DNA of 64,000 bases from Smittia aterrima. Lineage: Eukaryota; Arthropoda; Insecta; Diptera; Chironomidae. Below, one piece after another: positions 11,738 to 24,149 of the stretch. Made by a program: the position numbers and the translations under genes. Location: assembly GCA_033063855.1 (NCBI GenBank), contig CP093829.1, positions 16,461,537 through 16,525,536 of the forward strand, written 5' to 3'. Every line of letters starts with the position of its first letter. Position 1 is the stretch's first letter. The notes below the pieces were generated by a model. That model saw only the letters and a list, made by a program, of their open reading frames with translations, was not told the origin of the DNA and did not search any database.

Positions 11738-14548
11738 ATGAGAGAAATTGTGCACTTGCAAGTTGGTCAATGTGGAAACCAAATCGGATCGAAGGTGCGT
11801 GAACAATTTGCGGTTAATTTAGGCATTGGAATTTTCCGTTGAAGGCTTTGAGGTATAAAATCGCCTCATTCGGTTTGTGGCAAACGAATACGAGTTAGAT
11901 TCTCCATTCAAAGTCGCTCAGACGTGCATTTCATCAATTGAGATCGTGCATGATAATTCTGTTTTTCCTGAGAAGAAAAAATTGAAGTTTCACATCGCAT
12001 GATCTATTAATAGAAGCTCGCCGCATAACGAGGCTGACTATCTTGTTTTTAGTCAGAAAACCTTTGAGTTTTTGCTACGTGGAATGTCACTCGTCGAACA
12101 TACGGAGCTTTGGCGATAAGAGCCGTGATCGATAAAGATAAATTAGCGATGTAGTCAACCGAGAACACACAAGAGAATTTTTTTTATATTTCATTCAACA
12201 GACACAGCCACGTTCATTGTTGATCGTAGAGTTTGAACATTAACATAATTCGATTCTCTTTTTGCTTCTCATCAAGCGCGAGTATGAGTGGCGGCATTGC
12301 TCCAATACTTGCACAGCTACCGGCATTTCTTGACTTCAATTACTTCGTCTAAGTCGTAGTCTCGCTTTTCATTTCGTTTGAAGATACGCGATTCGAGGAA
12401 GTTTGTTGGCACGCTTTAGAGGACAAACACACATTGAATGAGCCAATTTCTTTTTCCTTTCGTTTCAACATTTCAACGATCGATTTTAGAATTGCAAAAA
12501 AAAAGTTGAAGAACCGAAAATCGATTCGTCTGTCGCCTTTTGACTGCGCCTGAGGCAAAAACGAGCGCATTTTAAATCAAGCGCCCCCCGGAAATTCGCT
12601 TCGACGAAAACGGAAAACTTTCTGTCTCTCTACATTTATTAGATATCGCCATAGCAATCGATTTGTCTCGTTAAAATTACACGAAGAATTTTACTTTGAT
12701 TGCCCGCGCCATTGTCCTGGCCGCCTCCATACCAAAGTGAAAAACTTCGCCGTCTTTAAAACGCTTCTGTTGTATCTAAGACCTAACAGAGCTGCGAGCG
12801 ATAAGAAAGTTTTGGTAGCGTTGAAAGGTTTCGTAACAATCAGAAGCTATCAACGTAGTTTTGTTCTCGTCCGACGACTACTTGAATCAGGTTTCTTCAA
12901 GGCTCTCTCTGTCTCGACTCGGAAAACGAACGCCACCCGTTGATTATTTTATCAGTTTTTGAAGCGTGACATCAGTTCACGTACCGACGACGAGAATTTG
13001 TTGAAATCGAGTTTACAGATTGAGTGGACGGGGGGAAAAAAACGAGAAAAAAAGGAAGAAGATGAAGAGGAGAAAACTTTTCACATAAACTTCGACTTTA
13101 TTTCTCATGTCTCTAACATTTGTTTGCTTTGTAGTTCTGGGAAATCATCTCGGACGAGCATGGAATCGATCCAAATGGCCATTATCATGGCGACACGGAC
13201 CTTCAATTGGAGAGGATTAACGTTTACTATAATGAGGTGAATGGAAACCGATATGTCCCACGCGCTGTTCTCGTCGATTTGGAACCGGGAACGATGGACT
13301 CAGTTCGTGCATCGCCTTATGGCAAACTCTTCCGCCCAGACAACTTTGTCTTTGGACAATCTGGAGCCGGAAATAACTGGGCCAAGGGTCACTACACTGA
13401 AGGAGCTGAACTCGTTGATTCAGTTCTTGACGTGATTCGAAAGGAATCGGAAGGATGCGATTGTCTTCAAGGATTCCAAATGACTCATTCACTTGGAGGA
13501 GGAACTGGATCTGGAATGGGAACTTTGTTGATTGCCAAGATTCGCGAAGAATACCCAGATCGTATTCTCGGAACCTTCAGCGTCATCCCATCTCCAAAAG
13601 TCTCAGATACTGTCGTTGAGCCTTACAACGCAACTTTGTCTGTTCACCAACTCGTCGAAAACACTGACGAAACTTTCTGCATTGACAACGAAGCTTTGTA
13701 CGACATCTGCTTCCGCACGTTGAAGCTCACATCGCCTTCCTACGGCGACTTGAATCATCTGGTCTCGGTTCGTATTTGCTTTTGTTATTTACATTCCTAA
13801 TTAGAAGGCGAAACTTTGTTGCGCAACTCTTAGAAATATTTCCTCATTAGAGCTTAATGATGAAAAAATATTCTCAAACTTTCTCCAGGTCACAATGTCT
13901 GGTGTTACGACATGCTTGAGATTCCCTGGCCAACTTAACGCTGATTTGCGTAAATTGGCTGTCAACATGGTTCCATTCCCTCGTCTTCATTTCTTCATGC
14001 CAGGCTTTGCTCCACTCACAGCTAAAGGCTCACAACAATACAGAGCTTTGACCGTCTCTGAGCTAACTCAGCAGATGTTCGATGCTAAGAATATGATGAC
14101 AGCTTGCGATCCCAGACATGGACGTTACTTGACAGTTGCAGCTATCTTCCGAGGCCAAATGTCGATGAAGGAAGTTGACGAGCAAATGTTGGGAGTTCAA
14201 AACAAGAACAGCAGCTACTTCGTCGAATGGATCCCAAATAACGTTAAGGTTGCCGTTTGCGACATTCCACCAAGAGGACTCAAGATGTCTGCTACTTTCA
14301 TTGGTAACACGACAGCTATCCAAGAAATCTTCAAGAGAATTTCCGAGCAGTTCACTGCTATGTTCCGTCGTAAAGCTTTCTTGCATTGGTACACTGGCGA
14401 GGGCATGGACGAGATGGAATTCACAGAAGCAGAGAGTAACATGAATGATTTGGTATCAGAATACCAGCAATACCAAGAAGCAACAGCTGACGAAGACATC
14501 GAATATGATGACAACATAATCGAGGAAGAAGAACATCAAGAGGAATGA
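11738..14548 (+). CDS. betaTub: Beta-tubulin, isotype 2, copy B (449 aa, three exons)
   Basis: Coding exons are 11738-11794, 13135-13767 and 13889-14548. The predicted protein is identical to that of gene 2, residue for residue, including the GGGTGSG GTP loop and the acidic tail. Intron 1 is 1340 bp, 4 bp longer than in gene 2 because of a short CT-rich insertion; intron 2 is identical in length at 121 bp. If the locus is real, two genes encode the same subunit and would mainly raise dosage. If the assembly duplicated one locus, this is the same gene or its allele. The sequence alone cannot decide: identity is too high for independent evolution but is also expected under recent duplication with ongoing conversion. 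Confidence 0.93.
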
Positions 14549-14604
14549 ATTTGATTTGATTTTAATTTAACTTGTTTGAGAGTTTATAACAAACCTAAGT
14601 TTTA

Positions 14605-14610
14605 AATAAA
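14605..14610 (+). promoter_or_regulatory. Poly(A) signal of beta-tubulin gene 3
   Basis: AATAAA 57 bases after the stop codon, the exact counterpart of the site in copy A. Confidence 0.6.
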
Positions 14611-16658
14611 GTTGACGACCAAAGCCTTGAATAAAAATTGATTTTCAACTGAAGACTTTACTGAATTCGTTTTAATGTGAAACATCACCTCAAGGCATTC
14701 AAAGTTCTTAACGAGCTGAGTTATCCATGAGAAACAAAACAGATAGCAAAAACTTGAAAATTAAGTTTCTTGATTAAAAAATTCGTTGAAATAAATTGAT
14801 CTGCTTGAATATTTATAAATTGATTGAGTTGAGATGATTTATTGATCAAAACAGCTTAACGATTGAATCAGTTTAGCAGATGGCTACTGAAAGTATCAGA
14901 TTCTTCAAGATTTTTGTAAAGACTTACAACGTTTGGAATTTTTTGTGACACGTTTTTCTTGATTCATCTTCAAGGATTTTCGTTTTTCTCTGTCTGGACA
15001 GATTGGTTTCCTTTTGAAATCAACAGAACGAAGAGTTCTTTATAGTTTTTCTCATAATGGAATGGTTGAACTACAAAAGTTTCATGGATGCTAAGTATCC
15101 GATGCTAACCGCCATCTGAAGATTTGTTTTATTCTTTCAATTTGAATTTCAGAGTTTGAGGAAGCTTTCGTTCTACTTGAAAAACTCTTAAAGGCAACAG
15201 CTTGCAGAAGCAAATCATTTTGATTGTTCAACGAGCGAATCGACCAAAGAATGTTTCAGAGTTGAACTTTCCATCAATTTTTCATGAAAGTTCTTCAAGA
15301 AAGGTAACAACCGAATATTTTGTACATCGAAAAGAAAAAATAAAATATTTTCATTCAACGCCTTCTATCGTTCCAAAATCTGAATCGCTATTCGCTTATT
15401 AAACACAATTTCCACATCAACGAGAGAACATTCAAGGACTTCGCGGGGAGAAAAGGGAAATCTCGAGTAGAATGTTTGAAGGTCAATGTACTAGATCAAA
15501 AGAGGGCGGTTGGCGGGGATGGAAAAGTCGAAAGCGCAACACTTGGTTGGTAACATATGCCATCGATAAAGCAAAAGCGTTTAGGATTTTAGAGATGAGT
15601 TCGTGAAAAGATTCTTAATTGCCTGAAATGCGAAAACTTAAATCTTCAACTACAGTTTCCGTTTTGCTCGATGAAGCTTAAACAGTTTAGAAATAATCGC
15701 GAAGCCACAAGAAAAATCGCAGAGAACCAAAGTTTGTAACATTTTCCTTCTCTCTCGATCTCGAATTGCGACTGTGCGAGAAAATTTTGAGCTGTAACAG
15801 AACTCGAAGCGAGAGTGTAACTTCTGCTCTTTGCTGTAAAAATCTATAAAAGATTTTTCAGAGAAGTCATTTCGAGAATTTTACGCATGTCTCATGACCG
15901 AAACTCGTTTGTTTTGCGACGCTTCTTAGTCGACTTGCTGACAAACGACTTTGTTCGCGCTCATCGAAGCATAACGACGACGATTAGAAATGTCTTGATG
16001 ATGTCGAGGCTCTCAGAGAATCAAAGCAACGTTGCGAACGACAAAACATTCGCTTAAGTCGTTTCTGATTGAGTTGCTCGTTCGCGAAAAGGTCTCCTTC
16101 CTCTTCGCCGAAAATTGATTCACAATCGAGAAGTTTTGCCAAGGCGAACGTGACAAATCAAAAACACATTAAGCTTCATAAATGCTCACATGCTGCAATC
16201 GTCAAGCGACAACGACTCGAGAGGATAAAAACGCTTGAAATTGCTTTAATGCACACAAACAATTGCGGGTTGCCTCCGATTGCTTTGGTTAGAAAACATT
16301 GTCAAGAGAGAATCGGAAAAAAGCAGCGAAAAATCAATTTGAGTTTGTTTTGCTACTTCTTCATGCTCTAACGTCACTTTGCTGCGAGTTGTTGATGTCT
16401 GGTAGAACAATGGCTGGGAAACAATTTCCGTGTTTGCTTCGGGATTGTCATCCGTTTGCTCTGAAGCGAACAAGAAAAGATATTTTCACGTTGTTCTCTC
16501 CTTTGATGTCGCATTACTGAAATGAACATAGAAACCTCTTCGTCTGTTGTTCCGCTTTATATCCGTGAGGTAGATTCAAACATGTTGCTTCACTTCTCTT
16601 TACACAAGACTAAGAGATAGGAATTTTCTTTGAAACATTTTTTTTGTGACTTTTCATC

Positions 16659-19600
16659 GTAAAAGAGAATGAATGAGGTCGTAAAGAAGGGCGAGCCATT
16701 AAATCACTGATAGCGCTGATGGCGGTTAATGAGTCGTGAAAATATGAATCAAGGATTGAGTTCTTTACCCGCAAAACCGAAAAGAGCTGCTGTCAAATGA
16801 CGCAGTAAATTCCGGAGCTAACAGGTCGATATCTCGTCAACTGGAAGCGATTTCGGCGAAATGCCAACCTAACATCAATTTTAATTGCAAGCAACAGTCG
16901 ACGCCGTTGATTTGAAGCCTAAATATCCACAAATTCAGTATCGCCACCAACTAATTGGCATGTTGATGACTAATTGGAAGTAATCAGTGAAATGGATGAG
17001 AGTAATTTTTACACAAACTAATTTAATTAGAGCGATTATAAAGCGCTCGTTCGGTAATAAACTCTCGGACTTCGATTGCGTATAACTAGATGAGTGGTCG
17101 TCCGAAGCTGTCGTCTCGACAACAGTTCTCAGCTGGAAAAACTTTCTTGCTTCATTAAACTTCGAATCGTTCGAGTGAAAACTGCTTACGTCAATTACAC
17201 TCCTTCTAAAACGAGCATTAGTTTCATTTTCATATTCAATATCGAGAGGTAGGAGTGAGGGATGTCTGTAAATAACGTTCGAGATTTTAATAGTTCAGGA
17301 TCATTAGAAGAAATATTTTTATTGTTTGCATGTCCAGGAAATTTTTCTTTCTCCCTACGTTATTGAAGAACTTCACCTAAGCAACTCAGTTACCCTCTAA
17401 TCCTTAATGCATATTCCAACCTTTCACAGAAAATGTTTATAATCGCAAAATCCTTTTCCGAACGCTCCTCTCGATCAAATGCAGTGAGCGTAGCGATAAA
17501 GAAAGATTGCAAGTGTTCCGTTTACACAGCACACAACATAAACAGTAAAGAGAGAGAAAGAGAGTTCCTCAGAGCCAAGAGGAATTCGGAAAGGACGCAG
17601 ATGTTTTTTATTGAATCATTTCGTTTTTGTGTTTGTGCATTCGAAATGGGATCAATTGGATATGCGACGAGTGAGTGAGAGAGAAGCACAAACCCTTCGT
17701 AGCAGAGCGAGTTGCATTTAATCCGGTCGGAAAATGCTGCAAAGCGTTTCATTGCAACTTGCAACCCTCCTCTGTAAAAAACACATGTAATTGTTGGGAT
17801 TAATGTCAGTTTATGCTTATTTTATGTAATTTTCCTTCTTCTCCATAAATCATTTCTCTCGTGAAAAGTGCTTTGTTTGCTTTGGATAATGCGGGCGAGT
17901 CAGAGAAAATTGCTTTAAAAAATGATTTGTGTAAACAGAGTAGAGACGGCCATTAGCTTGGAAGGAGATTAGACCAGAAGTTGAGCCCATAAAATTGCTG
18001 TTCTCGAGACGGATCGAAATTAAATTCTGGAATTGACTTTTTTATGACATTGGAACATGAATTGACATTCGAGGGTCAGAAATCATTCTTGAAGTGAACA
18101 AATTTTCGGATTACAAATTATCGTTTCTTGCTTTCTATCGATTGATTTCTAATGGGAAACGTTGTTGCTCGCTTTCGAGGGAGAATGAAAAAAAAAAACA
18201 TTTAGCAAACAATTTCAAGTGTCACGTTAGGAAAAAAGTGAACGAAGCTCGATTGTGCCGGAATGAAAAGGGACACAGACATCAGACATAATATTTACTC
18301 ACTCCTGTTACACTTCAAACATCAAATATAATTTCTCATGAGTGCTACTTTCGACAATTGACGTCTAAATGGCTCTTGAACACATTCAACGTCTTAACAC
18401 GTCGACTAATAGCAGAGAAACTTTTAAGTTTCTACTTACTTTTGAAGCTTTAAACTTCTCAAAGTTCTCATCAACTTTAGATTAAGTTCTCGTTATAAGC
18501 TCTCATGCGAACGAAACTTTGATTAATTTTCAGTAACTTGAAAGTTTTAAATTAAAAATTCTTCACACTTGGAATTTTATGTTCGACATTTTTGAGATTT
18601 AACATTTTGTTATGAGCTGAAATGAATTTTCCTGAAACTTCATAAATCAACGAGAAATATTTTTCAAATATTTTATTTTATTTTAATTTATTTTTACAAT
18701 TTTTTCCTTTTTCGTCAATGAAAGAAGCTTAAAAGTAATAATCAAATGTCTAGTGTGTCTCATTATGTGTTTAAATCATCCAACAACATTTTTATGTTCA
18801 TAGATATTTTCTTTTTGCTATTCAACTTTTACTTTTCCTCAACCCATTCCGGAATTTATTATTTTTACATCACTTGTCGGTCATTATCCCGTGAGGCGTG
18901 AAGTGGGGACGAGATGGAATCTATGAGCAAGCACTTGACAATGTCTAGCTCTGCTCAATCCCTCACTTCATTCCGCCCGCTGCATTTTCATAATTGGATT
19001 GGTCCTTATTTCTTACAGTTCTATAGCAAAAATCTACATCTTGTTCTTTGCAATTAATTGAAAATACAGAAAACGAACGAAACAAAATTCATAAAATGTG
19101 TCATTAACATTTATTTACAAAAATTATTTGTCGTTCCTTATTCGAAAGGAAGGGGAAGGAGAGAGAGAGTGATCGAGAAGTGAGCGGGGAAAGAATCGAA
19201 AAGGCATTTTCAGAAGGAAAAACTTTACATTTTCCTCCTCTCAAGAATTCAATTGAACGTGATTTAAAGAAGAGCGACGAAAAAGAAATCTCGCAAATTC
19301 ATGAAATTTTTCAGTGTTTTTGTTTTTTGATTGTCCTGAGCTCTCAATTGTCACGCATCCTTCGATCCGTGCGCGGCGTTTATTGAAAATGTCAAAATCA
19401 AACAGAATGAGAAAACATACAATCGAGGCAGTGCGAGAGAAAGATGTCTTTCTCCTTGTTAGTTCGTCCAATTACTTTTTCGCTTTGGGTCTGTTCAGAG
19501 ATCACAAAATTTACAGAATTTGAAGAGTCGTCAAGCTCTTCTTGTAAAGTTACATGATTTCTGAACAGTGTTTTGAGAAAATTTGTTCGTTTCGCGATGA

Positions 19601-22600
19601 GTAAGCAAACTCTCAAATTCTCATGCGTTTCTCCTAATTTAGTCAATTTCAAAAAATTAATTTTATCATGAAAAATTTATTTGCAAATGTTTTGATAAAT
19701 ATTCTCTTGCGCTCTTTAGAGAAGGACTTAAGGGGAAGCTTCACTCACTTTTCCGGAATTAAAATCAAGTTTGAACAGTGGAAGATGTCAAGGATGTTTT
19801 AGTTTTTCATTGAAGGCGGCAATCTAGTGTCTTGATAGCGAGTCTACTGAAAGTTGGCGAGTCTAGAGATGTCGAGAAAGATTCGTAAGTGAGTTCATTC
19901 ACCTACGATCATCCTCAAATGTGAAACGATAGTTTTAAAGCTGGCAGAAGTTTCCATCTAATTTCTAAAGCCATTTACTCTACAAGTAAACACAAAACAA
20001 CTCATGACTTGTGAACTTTTCTATGAGAATACTTGATAAAAAAGCAAATTCGTTATTCATTAAATATTCATCTTCTTAGTATTTGTCACGTACAAAATCA
20101 ATTCTCTTAAAATATTTATTAATTGCAATTATTTTGAAGTGAATTTCCCGCCCCTTTCTTAATTGAGTAGATTTGTGATTTTAATTACAATTCACTTACT
20201 CGCTCGATACGACTTCTTTCATTGATGGGGCGAATAAGTGATCTTCGACTATCGTCTTACAAAAATTGGAATGAAAAATGATATTTCTGTTCTCAGAAGA
20301 GTATCGTCAATCGCCTTTTTAAAAAGAGTTTTCTTTGCTAATATCTTTAACATTACTGATATGATACTTTCTCTCTTTATGTTCATTAATATTCCGATAA
20401 CAATCCGAAAATTATAAATCTCATTTTCAACACTTTAAAGTGAGTTGCGTTATCGAAATATTATTCCGGGAGCTGGTTGGTTTGTATTTTAGGATGAAGG
20501 AAACACAATTTGCTGAACAGCAAATGAACAGAAACAACTTAAATCCATTGATATTTTGTTCATTTCATGGCAAATCGTGCATGTCGTCTGAAGGAACGTG
20601 ATTGTGAATGAGCTGCCGGGGAGAGCTCGATTGAACATTTTGATGCTCACTGCTGAATACAAATTTTCACTTATGCTGCGAGTTTAAATGAAATTTAATT
20701 CCCGCACTTGAAACTATGATTTATTCGTCTTTGACTTTTATGTTGCTTTAATGCTTAGCCATGTAACATGCACGGAGAGTGGAGCCATTTACAAAGAACT
20801 TTGAGATCGTAAAGAAGTCTCTTTAAATCCAGAAACGCTTCGAGCTTATGTGGGGCAAAGGAAAAGTTTCTTTCACGTGATTTATGACATTCAATGGAGA
20901 AGTTTCCGTGATAGAGAATTTCATATTTTCTAGCGACGACGAGGAATTCCGTCGCGAGCTCATCCTCGTTCTCAAGCAAATTCAATCGAAACTTTTATGT
21001 TTGTGATGAGATTTCCTTTTGCATCGTCGAATGAGGATTTCGTTACGTCTCGGTCTATCAATAGAGCGAGGAAACTCGACAGAGCACTCCCATGATGCAT
21101 TTTTTTAATATTTACATTGAACGTAGATAAACTGAATGCAGATTGACGATTCTTCTTGTGGATTGAGCAATCAGATAAATCGACACTCAACTGTAGTTTG
21201 TCTCTGGATCGTTTATTTACATTCCCTTACGTTAATATGCTCAACAACGATCCGCCTACACTATTTGCGCTGCCATTCTGCTCGATGTGAAAATGTTTTT
21301 TCCAATAACAAAATTCCACTTATGAACGTCAGTTATGATTATGCTTATGTACAGGATCAATTTTTCTTTCTGCCGCGATGGTTTTTCTTTTCAATTTACT
21401 TATCAATATCAAATAAATCATGAGATCATGACGTCTCGCGAGCTCGTAGGCCAAGTGACAGCCAGTTTTGTTTTAGCAAAGTCAGTGAATTTTCATCTTT
21501 CCCAAAAAAACATCGAGAATCTTTGAAGTGGTGGGAGTGAATGTTGAGACAGAAAGCGCAGTTTCTTACATCATTTCCTTTTTTTATTAGGCGATTTCGG
21601 TAAATTTTCTTGCTTCTATCATCATTTTCTTCATCTCCTTAAGTAAAAATACTTTCTTTTATTTATTTCTTCATTCGTCATATAATATTTCTCTTTTTCT
21701 TTATTTTGAAAAGGCACAAGGGGGAAAATTTTAATTCAAGTTTTTCTCTTTTTTTCGTGTAGGTTTCTTTCTTCATAGCGAATGTTGGTTTTGCATTTCT
21801 ATTTCTTTGATTTCGAGGGTGGGAGAACTTCAAGATTTCATATTTCTTTTGGGGATTGTTCGTCGATAAGGGAAATGAGATTTCAGCAAAAAGGAAATTA
21901 GTCGACTCGAGATGATTGATCGGATAATTCTAATTTACATGAATTTAAACAAAACTTTTGAAATTCTCCCGAAATAAACTCAGACTCAACTGAAATCAGA
22001 TTTTCGTGATTTTCGGGTCTGCCTAAGCTTAAGGGGAGAGTAAAAATCATAAACGTAATTACGAGTTACAACCGAAAACAAAACGTCAGACGCATTCGTA
22101 ACCGCACTTTTTACGATTCCGCGATAACGAAATTTTTGTAAACGAAATTAGCTGTAAATTGTTTAAAGTTAAAACTTCGCGAAGGGGGAGATCGTCATCA
22201 CCAAGCGCCCGCATCCCCAGTCGAGTTGAAAATAAAATAAATCCTGGAGAGTTTTCGACTATAAGCCCGGATATCATCGCGAATAAAAATTCATTTTTAT
22301 AACGAAAGGAAATTAAAATACGTTCATATCTGATCTTTCTCAGGGAACTCTCGCGCCACATGAAACAGAAAATACTTTTTAATTATCAAACAGAAACTTC
22401 CCCAACGATAAATTTCCCGAAATCAAATAAACTTTTGAAATTTTATTCTCGGGGAGTGCTGAGAGAGGACTTAAAGGCATTAAAGTCTTATTGAAAGGGA
22501 ACCCACGAGTCACAATTAGAATTGTCCGACATTTCGTTATGAAGGAATTAAGTTTTCCTCTCGACGCGGATTGGAATATTTTCATTTCGAATCAATTGAG

Positions 22601-23993
22601 ATAAAGCAATTTTGTCGAGATTGATAGCGGTTGAGTTTTATTGTCTAAAATTGTCCACATCGACTCCTCTGTTTACGGGAAATATCTTTTCGCGATTCGA
22701 GAATGTTCAGCGTCATCGTGCGGTGCATGCTGATGACGGCGAGGCGAACCACCTCCCACTTTAATTAACAGAATGTTTTTCAATGAACGTGAAATGTTTC
22801 TGATGTGGCTTCGGCTGTGACTTTTAATTTCACAAGCAGCGGCTTCGAGTGAAGAGTGACGCCGGAAAATGGAAAATTCGGATAATGGAAAATTCATCCT
22901 AGAATGAGAGGCTCTGACAGAATTCAATATTTTCAAATGTTTTCTTCTCTTTACAAAACAATGTTGTCATGATTATTTTACTTTTATTACTAGAATTTAT
23001 TTTTCTCGAGTAGCTTACACTACTTTATGTTCATCTTTACCGTGAAGTGTCCTTTTGATGTGGGAGACAACAATGCTTGCTACTTCTAGAAATCTACTTT
23101 TATCAATCACTCAATCTATGTACATTGGATGAGCTGTTTCTTGTCCTTAAACTTGAAAACGATAAAACTTTTTTTCATCTTTCGACATAAACGAAACCAA
23201 ATCATCGATTCACTTCATGCTTAACAATTGAAGTGAAATCTCTCTAATACAATTTTCTATATTTTCACATCATTTAGTTTGTAAAGAAAAAATATTTTTT
23301 TTTATGATCGGTCATGGGTGGGTTTAAAAATTGCTAATTCAACTCGTCATCATGCTTAATCACTTTTTGTTTTTATATTAACGGCGGTGGCGGGCAGCGT
23401 GTGGATTTTCAATTTCCATTTCCTTCATCTCCACTTAAATTATTTTCAATATTTGCCGTGGCGAATCGTCTTCATTAATAATATTTCTCCTGCTCTCCTT
23501 CCTTCAAACAAACACACACCACATCAAGTGAGAGAGAGAGTTTATCAGGTTTCGTTCACAATAGTTCCTTCATGACTATTAATAATTCGTCTTGCAACTC
23601 ATAAACTTCTTATAATGCTAAGAATTTTTTTCTCTTCCATCGTGGAAACTACTTCATTCCCCCCAGCAGTACAAAAAACACATTAAAGTCCATGATAAAG
23701 AAAGAAAAGTTTCAAAAGTCCACTTTAAGATGAAATTTCTCTTTCAACATGCACGGATAAGTTCCTTCATCGATAAGCTTAAATTCGTTTTTCTACAAAA
23801 CTTTCATCTTCTTTTTACATTTAAAAGGAGAATTAGCAGTCGCCGATCAGCTTTCCTTCTATCAATATGTTTAGTATCACCACTTTGTTTTCGACCTTAA
23901 CGATAGATAAAGAGTTTCTTCATTTAGTTTTTTGTTGATATCATTCCGTGCACCTCATCATCGATGATTCGCCATGTGCACGGAGCAGAAATT
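16659..23993. other. Intergenic DNA and probable 3' UTR of Ddr, no other gene seen
   Basis: About 7.3 kb without a supported gene. The right-hand part should hold the Ddr 3' UTR, which is transcribed leftwards from 23993. A minus-strand AATAAA at 22983-22988 (TTTATT on the plus strand) is the first reasonable poly(A) candidate I noticed, about 1 kb after the stop. Short open frames such as 21136-21423 show no domain, signal peptide or splice support. The stretch around 18661-18720 is very T-rich. Confidence 0.45.
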
Positions 23994-24149
23994 TCAGTAA
24001 CTCCCCACTGGCTTGTAGCCCAAGTTCTTTCGTTGTAAGAAAAGATGAATCTCACGGAAGTTGGGACGACTTGAATCATTTCGTTGCCAGCACTCGCACA
24101 TCAGATCGTAAATTTCACGTGGACAGTTCACGGGAATTGGCAGGAGGAT
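23994..24149 (-). CDS. Ddr: Ddr coding exon 15: kinase C-terminus and stop
   Basis: Encodes residues 930-980, with CPREIYDLMCECWQR, SSRPNFREIHLFLQRKN and a short tail ending GSY before TGA. The CW-x-RP motif that packs the C-lobe is intact. Acceptor CAACAG. Confidence 0.95.
   Translation of the reverse strand: MLLPIPVNCPREIYDLMCECWQRNDSSRPNFREIHLFLQRKNLGYKPVGSY

Larger units (their letters stand above)
11201..16658. repeat. Tandem duplication unit, copy B (contains beta-tubulin gene 3)
   Basis: Near-identical to 5650-11100. Differences I could find by reading are all noncoding. They are a T-run length change and an A/G change just after the gap; single-base changes at about 12101, 12176 and 12273; a 4-bp CT-rich insertion near 12905 in intron 1; one extra A near 15850; and three extra T near 16642. 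Homology ends at 16658 only because copy A runs into the gap there. Confidence 0.95.

Noticed and set aside
21136..21423. 95-codon plus-strand open frame with hydrophobic C-terminus
   Set aside because: No recognisable family, no splice context, and composition typical of translated AT-rich noncoding DNA.
22696..22742. Small inverted repeat (CGTCATC ... GATGACG) considered as a microRNA-type hairpin
   Set aside because: The stem is only about 7 bp with a 14-base loop, far too short for a pre-miRNA, and no known miRNA seed was seen.
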